A stretch of 64,000 nucleotides of DNA. Origin: Microbacterium trichothecenolyticum. Its GTDB lineage: Bacteria; Actinomycetota; Actinomycetes; Actinomycetales; Microbacteriaceae. Positions within the stretch are counted from its first letter, which is position 1. Each line of letters opens with the position of its first letter. Positions 58,530 to 64,000 of the stretch are shown here, piece after piece. The stretch covers positions 248,001-312,000 of the forward strand of contig NZ_JYJA01000040.1 in assembly GCF_000956465.1 (NCBI RefSeq), in the 5' to 3' direction. A model generated the notes under the pieces. It was not told the origin of the DNA and did not search any database. It saw nothing but the letters and a program-made list of their open reading frames with translations. Position numbers and translations under genes: made by a program.

Positions 58530-59882
58530 GTGACCGTTCCGCCTGCCATCGAGGCGAGGAGCCTTTTCAAGGTCTTCGGACGCAATCCCAGGGAAGCCGT
58601 CAAGCGGCTCCGTGCCGGCGCCACGCGCGCCGACGTCGCCGACGCCGGCTCCGCCGCCGTGATCGACGCCAGCTTCACCGTCCAGCCCGGGGAGATCTTC
58701 GTGATCATGGGGCTCTCGGGCTCCGGCAAGTCCACGGTGCTGCGCATGCTCAACGGGCTGCTGCCGCCGACCGCCGGCGACGTCTTCGTGCAGGGACAGA
58801 GCGTCACCGATGCCTCTGCCAAAGCGCTACGGGGCATCCGTCAGCGTTCGATCTCGATGGTGTTCCAGCACTTCGCGCTGCTGCCGCACCTCACCGTGCT
58901 CGACAACGCCGCGTACGCCCTCGAGATCCAGGGCGTCGGACGCGACGAGCGCCGCGCGCGGGCGCGCGAGATCCTCGACAAGGTCGGCCTCGGCGATCGC
59001 GCCGACGCGATGCCCGACGAGCTCTCGGGCGGCATGCGCCAGCGCGTGGGCCTTGCCCGGGCGCTCACGTCGGGCACCGACATCCTGCTCATGGACGAAG
59101 CCTTCTCGGCCCTCGACCCGCTCATCCGCCGCGAGATGCAGGAGCAGCTCATCGAGCTGCAGCGCGAGCTCGGCCGCACCATCGTGTTCATCACGCACGA
59201 CCTCAACGAGGCGATGTTCCTCGGCGACCGCATCGCGGTGATGCGCGACGGCCGCATCGTGCAGAACGGCACGCCCGAAGAGATCCTCACCGACCCGGCC
59301 AACGACTACGTCGCCCAGTTCGTGCAGGACGTCGATCGTGCGCGAGTGCTCACCGCCGGCTCGGTCATGGCTCCGCCGGTCGCCACGACGCCGGTGAGCG
59401 CCGGCGTCCGCGGCGCGCTCCGTGTCATGCGCGACCTCCAGGTCGGCTCGGTGTCGGTCATCGAGAACCGGCGTTTCCTCGGCTCGGTGACCGACCGCGC
59501 GGTCATCCGCGCCGTCAAGGACGGCCGCACCGACCTGCGCTCGCTCGTGCGCAACGGCCGGCCGGCCGTGCACGTCGATGATCCGCTCACCGATGTCGTC
59601 GAGCGCGCGGTCGAGAGCCCCGTGCCGGTCGCCGTCATCGACGACGCCGGCCGGCTCGTCGGCACGATCCCCCGTGTGACCCTGCTCGCCGCCCTCGGAG
59701 ACGTCCCGCCGGTGACCCGTGAGAACCCCATCATCGACGTGCCCGCCACCGTCCCGGCGAGCGTCATGACCGAGACCCTCGAAGTCGTCGACCAGACCGG
59801 CGCCGTGCCGGCCGGCCGTGCGGCCGCGCCGGCGGAGGTCGACGCCCACGAACACTCCGCCGCGGAAGGAGCCCTGCGATGA
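58530..59882 (+). CDS. proV: Glycine betaine/proline ABC transporter ATP-binding protein with CBS domains
   Basis: A 450-residue ABC ATPase of the OpuA/ProV type. Walker A GLSGSGKST, signature ELSGGMRQRVGLARAL, Walker B ILLMDEAFSALDPL, switch His in FITHDLNEAM. Residues about 280-400 are a CBS pair (SVMAPPVATTPVSAGVRGAL; GSVSVIENRRFLGSVTDRAV; VAVIDDAGRLVGTIPRVTLL), which in relatives senses ionic strength or cyclic di-AMP. The start is GTG 58530 with GAGG six bases upstream. It overlaps the permease gene by four bases. Osmoprotectant import is inferred from the gene set. Confidence 0.94.
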   Translation: MTVPPAIEARSLFKVFGRNPREAVKRLRAGATRADVADAGSAAVIDASFTVQPGEIFVIMGLSGSGKSTVLRMLNGLLPPTAGDVFVQGQSVTDASAKALRGIRQRSISMVFQHFALLPHLTVLDNAAYALEIQGVGRDERRARAREILDKVGLGDRADAMPDELSGGMRQRVGLARALTSGTDILLMDEAFSALDPLIRREMQEQLIELQRELGRTIVFITHDLNEAMFLGDRIAVMRDGRIVQNGTPEEILTDPANDYVAQFVQDVDRARVLTAGSVMAPPVATTPVSAGVRGALRVMRDLQVGSVSVIENRRFLGSVTDRAVIRAVKDGRTDLRSLVRNGRPAVHVDDPLTDVVERAVESPVPVAVIDDAGRLVGTIPRVTLLAALGDVPPVTRENPIIDVPATVPASVMTETLEVVDQTGAVPAGRAAAPAEVDAHEHSAAEGALR

Positions 59883-60913
59883 ACGACCTGATCCGCCTCC
59901 CGCTGGGCGACGTCGTCGAGACCGGTGTCCGTTGGGTGATCGACGCGCTCGGCGGCTTCTTCGACGTGGTCGCCGTGATCTTCCGCGGCCTCTACGACTG
60001 GCTCGACGCCTCTCTGTCGACACCGCCGTTCTGGGCCGTGATCCTCGTGATCGCCGCGTTCGCCTACTGGTCGAAGGGCCTCATGCTCGCCGTCGGCAGC
60101 GCCCTCGGCCTGCTCGTGATCGTCGCGGTCGGCCAGTGGTCCAACGCGATGGACTCCCTCGCGCTCGTGATCCTCGCCGCCGTCGTGGCGATCGCGATCG
60201 CCGTGCCGCTCGGCATCTGGGCCGCGCGCAGCGACCGCGTCTCGAAGACGCTGCGTCCGGTGCTCGACTTCCTGCAGACGATGCCCGCCTTCGTCTACCT
60301 CATCCCCGCGATGCTCATCTTCGGCGTCGGCCCCGTGCCCGGCATGGTCGCGACCATCGCGTTCGCGCTCGCGCCCGGCGTGCGCCTCACCGAGCTGGGC
60401 ATCCGCGGCGTCGACCCCGAGATCGTCGAGGCCGGACACGCCTTCGGCGCCTCGCCCGGGCGCATCCTGCGCCAGATCCAGCTGCCTCTCGCCCTTCCGA
60501 GCATCATGGCCGGCGTCAACCAGGTCATCATGCTGAGCCTGTCGATGGTCGTCATCGCGGGCATGGTCGGCGCCGGCGGCCTCGGCGGCCAGGTCGTGCA
60601 GAGCCTCAGTCGCATCGACATCGGGCTCGGCGTCGAAGCGGGCCTCTCGGTCGTCATCCTGGCGATGATCCTCGACCGCGTCACGTCGGGCTTCTCCCAG
60701 CCGCGCGCCCGCAAGCCTCGCGCCGCCGGCGACACGAAGGCGGACACGGATGCTGCCACCCCGGCATCCGCGACCCCGAAGCCCGCGCAGACCGAGGCTG
60801 CAGCTGGGCCCACGCGCCCGGAGGCTCCGGGCGACGCGCCAGCGGCGCCTGAAGGGGGCGTGGGGACCATTCCCGATGCTCCCGCAGAGCGACCCGAGCC
60901 CGTCCGGGCCTGA
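59879..60913 (+). CDS. proW: Glycine betaine/proline ABC transporter permease carrying the 69-bp element
   Basis: A 344-residue permease with about six helices: LALVILAAVVAIAIAVPLGI, LQTMPAFVYLIPAMLIFGVG (typical ProW/OpuAB) and EIVEAGHAFGASPGRILRQIQL (EAA loop). From about residue 280 the protein is an Ala/Pro/Glu-rich cytoplasmic tail; residues about 308-330 are read from the 69-bp repeat (60800-60868), starting with AAGPTRPEAPGDAPAA. The repeat is in frame, exactly 23 codons. The tail is probably dispensable, which may be why it tolerates the element. Confidence 0.93.
   Translation: MNDLIRLPLGDVVETGVRWVIDALGGFFDVVAVIFRGLYDWLDASLSTPPFWAVILVIAAFAYWSKGLMLAVGSALGLLVIVAVGQWSNAMDSLALVILAAVVAIAIAVPLGIWAARSDRVSKTLRPVLDFLQTMPAFVYLIPAMLIFGVGPVPGMVATIAFALAPGVRLTELGIRGVDPEIVEAGHAFGASPGRILRQIQLPLALPSIMAGVNQVIMLSLSMVVIAGMVGAGGLGGQVVQSLSRIDIGLGVEAGLSVVILAMILDRVTSGFSQPRARKPRAAGDTKADTDAATPASATPKPAQTEAAAGPTRPEAPGDAPAAPEGGVGTIPDAPAERPEPVRA
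60800..60868. repeat. 69-bp palindromic element, copy 2 (in the permease tail)
   Basis: Same as 37011-37079 apart from one base (A for G at 60841). The central inverted repeat is at 60815-60833. It lies on the opposite coding strand relative to copy 1 and in another codon phase, yet leaves both genes open. Confidence 0.95.
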
Positions 60914-60934
60914 CCCGACAGGAGAAGAACCGAC

Positions 60935-61822
60935 ATGACCAAGCGACGCATCATCGCCGCCGGACTCGCCCTGGCGGGGACCGCCGCCCTGCTCGTCAAC
61001 GGCGCGCTCGTGCAGACGGGCGTGGGCGGCTCCGACAAGGGGCACCTGACGATCGCCGTGTTCAACGGCTGGGATGAGGGCATCGCGGCGTCCGAGCTGT
61101 GGAAGGCCGTCCTCGAGGAGAAGGGCTACACCGTCGACCTCGAGTACGCCGATCCCGCGGCCGCGTACACCGGCATCGCGAAGGGCGACTACGACCTGAC
61201 GCTCGACACGTGGCTGCCGCTCACGCACGCGGACTACATGGAGACGTACGGCGACGACCTCGTCGACCTCGGAGCCTGGAACGACGAGGCCAAGCTCACG
61301 ATCGCCGTGAATGAGGACGCGCCCATCGACTCGCTCACCGAGCTCGCCGCGAACGCCGACGTGTTCGGCAACCGGCTGGTCGGCATCGAAGCGGGGTCGG
61401 GGCTCGTGACCGTCACGCAGAACGACGTGATCCCGGGCTACGGACTCGAGGGCATGGAGTTCGTGACGTCGTCCACGCCCGCGATGCTCACCGAGCTGCA
61501 GGCGGCGACGGACGCCGGACGCGACGTCGCCGTCACCCTCTGGCGGCCGCATTGGGCGTACAACGCGTTCCCGCTGAAGGACCTCGAAGACCCCGACGGG
61601 CTGCTCGGCGACGCCGAGGGCATCCACACCGTGGCATCGACGTCGTTCGCCGACGAGTTCCCCGAGATCTCGGACTGGCTCGAGGCGTTCCGCATGGACA
61701 ACGAGCTGCTGTACTCGCTCGAAGACGCCATGTTCGGCGAGTACGACGGCGACGACTACGGCCCCGTCGTGGCGAAGTGGGTCGCCGACAACCAGGACTG
61801 GGTCGACGGCCTCACCCGCTGA
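60935..61822 (+). CDS. proX: Glycine betaine-type substrate-binding protein (OpuAC family)
   Basis: A 295-residue binding protein. The first 30 residues are a hydrophobic N-terminal segment without a lipobox Cys. LTIAVFNGWDEGIAASELWK, GDYDLTLDTWLPLTHADYME, RLVGIEAGSGLVTVTQNDV, VAVTLWRPHWAYNAFPL and VAKWVADNQDWVDGL follow the OpuAC pattern; Trp residues of the aromatic cage are in NGWDE, DTWLP and RPHW. GACAGGAGAAG precedes the start, 21 bases after the permease stop. Confidence 0.92.
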   Translation: MTKRRIIAAGLALAGTAALLVNGALVQTGVGGSDKGHLTIAVFNGWDEGIAASELWKAVLEEKGYTVDLEYADPAAAYTGIAKGDYDLTLDTWLPLTHADYMETYGDDLVDLGAWNDEAKLTIAVNEDAPIDSLTELAANADVFGNRLVGIEAGSGLVTVTQNDVIPGYGLEGMEFVTSSTPAMLTELQAATDAGRDVAVTLWRPHWAYNAFPLKDLEDPDGLLGDAEGIHTVASTSFADEFPEISDWLEAFRMDNELLYSLEDAMFGEYDGDDYGPVVAKWVADNQDWVDGLTR

Positions 61823-61849
61823 CTGGCGGCCGTCATGCCCGCACCGCAA

Positions 61850-61855
61850 TAGGGT
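61850..61855 (+). promoter_or_regulatory. -10 element of the patatin-like gene (leaderless type)
   Basis: TAGGGT, six bases before ATG 61862. It supports that ATG over the GTG at 61856. Confidence 0.45.
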
Positions 61856-61861
61856 GTGGGC

Positions 61862-62707
61862 ATGACGGTGGCCTTCGTTCTCGGCGGCGGCGGGGTGCGC
61901 GGTGCCGTCGAGATCGGGATGCTGCGGGCCCTGCTCGAGTCCGGCATCCGCCCGGATCTCGTGGTCGGCACGTCGATCGGCGCCATCAACGGCGCCCTGG
62001 TCGCGAGCGAGCCGACCCCGGCCGTGATCGAACGCCTGCTCGACGCCTGGACCTCGCCCGAGGCGAACGCCGTCTACGGCGACTCGCTGTTCGCCCAGTT
62101 CACGCGCCTGGTGAAGACCAAGACGCACCTGAATTCGCCGGCGCCGCTGCGGCACCTGCTCGAGCGGTCCCTCGGCGCCGACACGACCTTCGAGGACCTC
62201 GCCGTCCGCCTGCGCGTGGTTGCTGCGAGCATCGAGCGCGCCGCCGAGCACGTGTTCGAGTCGGGTCCGCTCATCGAGGCGATCCTCGCGTCGGCCTCGG
62301 TGCCGGGACTGCTCCCGCCCACACGCATCGGCGACGAGCACTTCATCGACGGCGGCATCGTCAACTCGATCCCCATCGAGCAGGCGGTCGAGGTCGGTGC
62401 GACGACGGTCTACGTGCTGCAGGTCGGCCGCATCGAGACGCCGCTGGTCGCTCCGCAGTCGGCCGTCGACACCGCGCGCGTGGCCTTCGAGATCGCCCGC
62501 CGCCACCGCTACGCCCGCGACGTCGCGACGCTTCCGGAGGGGGTCGCCCTGCACGTGCTCCCGAGCGGTGGCGGCCTCGACGGCGATGACTCGCTGATGT
62601 CCTACCGCCGCATGGACACCGTCCACCGGCGCATCGACGCGGCCTACGAGGCCAGCCGCGCGTTCCTCGCCGAGCGAGGGCTGGGTGCCGAGAGGGGGGA
62701 TTCGTGA
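61862..62707 (+). CDS. Patatin-like phospholipase/esterase
   Basis: A 281-residue lipid acyl hydrolase with a Ser-Asp dyad. The oxyanion segment LGGGGVRGAVEIG starts at residue 6; the nucleophile is in GTSIGAING (Ser near 38) and the Asp in FIDGGIVNS (near 163). RAAEHVFESGPLIEAILASA fits the family. No signal peptide. The acyltransferase gene follows with a GTGA overlap, so hydrolysis and re-acylation of lipids may be coupled. Confidence 0.92.
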   Translation: MTVAFVLGGGGVRGAVEIGMLRALLESGIRPDLVVGTSIGAINGALVASEPTPAVIERLLDAWTSPEANAVYGDSLFAQFTRLVKTKTHLNSPAPLRHLLERSLGADTTFEDLAVRLRVVAASIERAAEHVFESGPLIEAILASASVPGLLPPTRIGDEHFIDGGIVNSIPIEQAVEVGATTVYVLQVGRIETPLVAPQSAVDTARVAFEIARRHRYARDVATLPEGVALHVLPSGGGLDGDDSLMSYRRMDTVHRRIDAAYEASRAFLAERGLGAERGDS

Positions 62708-63774
62708 TGCGGATGCTGCCCACCTGGGTGCGCCGCATCCTGCTCGCTCCGCTCGTGATCGTGGCTGCGCTCGTCATGCTGGTGCTCACACCGCTGTGGC
62801 TGCTCGCTGCGCTCGCGCTCACCTCCCTCGTGCCGGGGCGGTTCCGGCTGCCGCGCGTGCTGTGGCTCGTGACCGTGTACCTGCTGTGGGACGCGATGCT
62901 CGTTGTCGCCCTGTTCGCCCTCTGGATCGCCTCGGGCTTCGGGTACGCGCTGCGCCGGCCGGGCTTCGTCACCGCCCACTATCGCCTCGGCGCCTGGGCG
63001 CTGCGGCTCCTGTTCTGGATCTTCGGCGGCGTGCTGCGGCTGACGATCACGACGACCGGCGCGGACGACGCGGATCCCGCGACCGGCCGGTCCGCGTTCG
63101 ACGCGCTCCTCGCCCCCGGCACCCCGCTCGTTGTGGCGAGCCGGCACGGCGGCCCGGGCGACTCGTTCATCCTGATCCACACGCTGCTCAACGAGGTCGC
63201 GCGCCGGCCGCGCATCGTGCTCAAGTACACGCTGCAGTGGGATCCGGCGATCGACATCCTGCTGCACCGCATCCCCGCGCGGTTCATCGTGCCGTCGGGG
63301 TTCGGTCACGGGCGCAATGGCGGCGGCGCTTCGGTGGAGGCAGCACTTCGCGACCTCGCGACCGACCTCGGCCCCCGGGACGCGTTCGTGATCTTCCCCG
63401 AAGGCGGCCAGGTCAGCCCGACGAGGCGGCGCTCGCGTATCAAGCGGCTGCGCGACGCGGGCCGTGAGGCCATGGCCGAACGCGCCGAGGCGATGACGCA
63501 CGTGATGGCGCCGCAGCCGGGCGGCATGCACGCGGCGCTGGATGCCTCACCCGACGCCGACGTCGTGTTCATCGCCCACACCGGACTCGACCGACTGCAC
63601 ACGCTGCGTGACGTCTGGCGCGAGCTGCCGATGGACAAGGGCATCACGATGCGCGCGTGGCGCGTGCCCCGGTCGGAGATCCCCGAGGACCTCGACGCCC
63701 GCGCCGCGTGGCTCTTCGACTGGTTCGCCCGCATCGACGGGTGGATCGACGCCCACCCCGAGCTCGCCGCCTGA
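62704..63774 (+). CDS. Lysophospholipid acyltransferase family protein
   Basis: A 356-residue membrane enzyme. About three hydrophobic helices occupy residues 10-110. The acyltransferase motif H(X)4D is RHGGPGDSF (His near 148, Asp near 153), and FPEGGQ is the second (EGG) motif of PlsC-like enzymes. GTG 62704 overlaps the patatin stop (GTGA); ATG 62707 is one codon later. It probably esterifies a lysolipid, in partnership with the patatin-like hydrolase. Confidence 0.88.
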   Translation: MMRMLPTWVRRILLAPLVIVAALVMLVLTPLWLLAALALTSLVPGRFRLPRVLWLVTVYLLWDAMLVVALFALWIASGFGYALRRPGFVTAHYRLGAWALRLLFWIFGGVLRLTITTTGADDADPATGRSAFDALLAPGTPLVVASRHGGPGDSFILIHTLLNEVARRPRIVLKYTLQWDPAIDILLHRIPARFIVPSGFGHGRNGGGASVEAALRDLATDLGPRDAFVIFPEGGQVSPTRRRSRIKRLRDAGREAMAERAEAMTHVMAPQPGGMHAALDASPDADVVFIAHTGLDRLHTLRDVWRELPMDKGITMRAWRVPRSEIPEDLDARAAWLFDWFARIDGWIDAHPELAA

Positions 63775-63869
63775 CGCCGTCGCGGAGTCCCGGGCGTGCC
63801 GTCTCGCCCCATCCTCGCGTGGCACGTGACGGACGGGTTCCGTCGTTCTTGCTCGCGCGCTCATCGATG

Positions 63870-63974
63870 GGTGGCACCACTCCTGGGGATAAGGACGCGG
63901 GTGACGTCCTTATCCCCAGGAGTCATCGGCCGCGGCCGTTGCGTACGGGGCCGTTCTCCATCGGCGGTGCCACC
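63870..63974. repeat. Nested inverted repeat at the right edge
   Basis: An inner pair has perfect 19-base arms (63879-63897 and 63905-63923, arm ACTCCTGGGGATAAGGACG) with a 7-base loop. An outer pair, GGTGGCACC (63870-63878) and GGTGCCACC (63966-63974), flanks it. It begins about 95 bases after the acyltransferase stop; it may be a terminator or a boundary of a mobile palindromic repeat. No T tract follows. Confidence 0.75.
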
Positions 63975-64000
63975 TGTCGATCGAGCGAGGAACGAACTCC

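Noticed and set aside
59306..62626. A 1106-codon open frame antisense to the betaine transporter and patatin genes
   Set aside because: It is an Asp/Arg/Glu-rich shadow of the coding frames on the plus strand, as expected at 70 percent GC; it has no recognisable domain, and the plus-strand genes carry complete family motifs.
1..64000. CRISPR array, insertion sequence, prophage, tRNA or rRNA genes
   Set aside because: No regularly spaced repeats, transposase or integrase frames and no RNA gene motifs were found on reading both strands.

Overview
The window is about 70 percent GC, densely coded and without any RNA gene. Mycolate-free Gram-positive envelope genes (an LPxTG surface protein, a DD-carboxypeptidase, YhgE/Pip), a DUF222/HNH (13E12-type) protein, a deazaflavin-type nitroreductase, Pr6Pr-type membrane proteins and many promoters placed directly against start codons point to an actinobacterium of the Microbacteriaceae, most probably Microbacterium or a close relative. 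This is inferred from gene content and style, not from a marker gene.

Layout. 1-5.1 kb: the start of a penicillin-acylase-family gene running off the left edge, a TetR / degenerate ABC ATPase-like / YhgE-Pip operon with a perfect palindromic operator, and argG. 5.3-12.3 kb: one giant sortase-anchored surface protein (2350 residues, five C-terminal DUF5979-like repeats), closed by a strong terminator. 12.4-18.8 kb: two paralogous six-helix membrane proteins with a pair of palindromes between them, an M20 peptidase, a rhodanese preceded by an eight-unit tetranucleotide repeat, a papain-fold protein, a 13E12 HNH protein and a deazaflavin-type nitroreductase.

18.9-26.7 kb (cluster A): two luciferase-like (LLM) flavin monooxygenases divergent from a polar-amino-acid ABC transporter, then an LLM monooxygenase fused to two GNAT acetyltransferase domains. 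26.8-32.9 kb: DD-carboxypeptidase, a small membrane protein, PhzF, a probably bicovalent FAD oxidase, an alpha/beta hydrolase and a GlxA-type regulator. 32.9-48.8 kb (cluster B): MFS exporter, two further LLM enzymes, DUF1684, M20 deacylase/peptidase, a complete dipeptide-type ABC transporter, an FAD/NAD(P) protein and a second copy of the paired LLM module. Together A and B look like two versions of an import, N-acetylate, flavin-monooxygenate and deacylate scheme, as in Bacillus S-alkylcysteine salvage; the substrate is inferred.

49-64 kb: purA, a lactonase-type propeller, a flavin monooxygenase, a LuxR regulator, an AI-2E-family permease, chorismate mutase, a GntR/ABC-2 operon with a palindromic operator, a glycine-betaine-type ABC transporter (proVWX-like), a patatin-like hydrolase and an acyltransferase.

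The most unusual signals are a sharply bounded 69-bp element present in two unrelated coding sequences (in an LLM monooxygenase and in the tail of the betaine permease), the LLM-GNAT-GNAT fusion with its surrounding clusters, the tetranucleotide repeat before the rhodanese, and the very frequent GGATGCTGC/GCAGCATCC motif.
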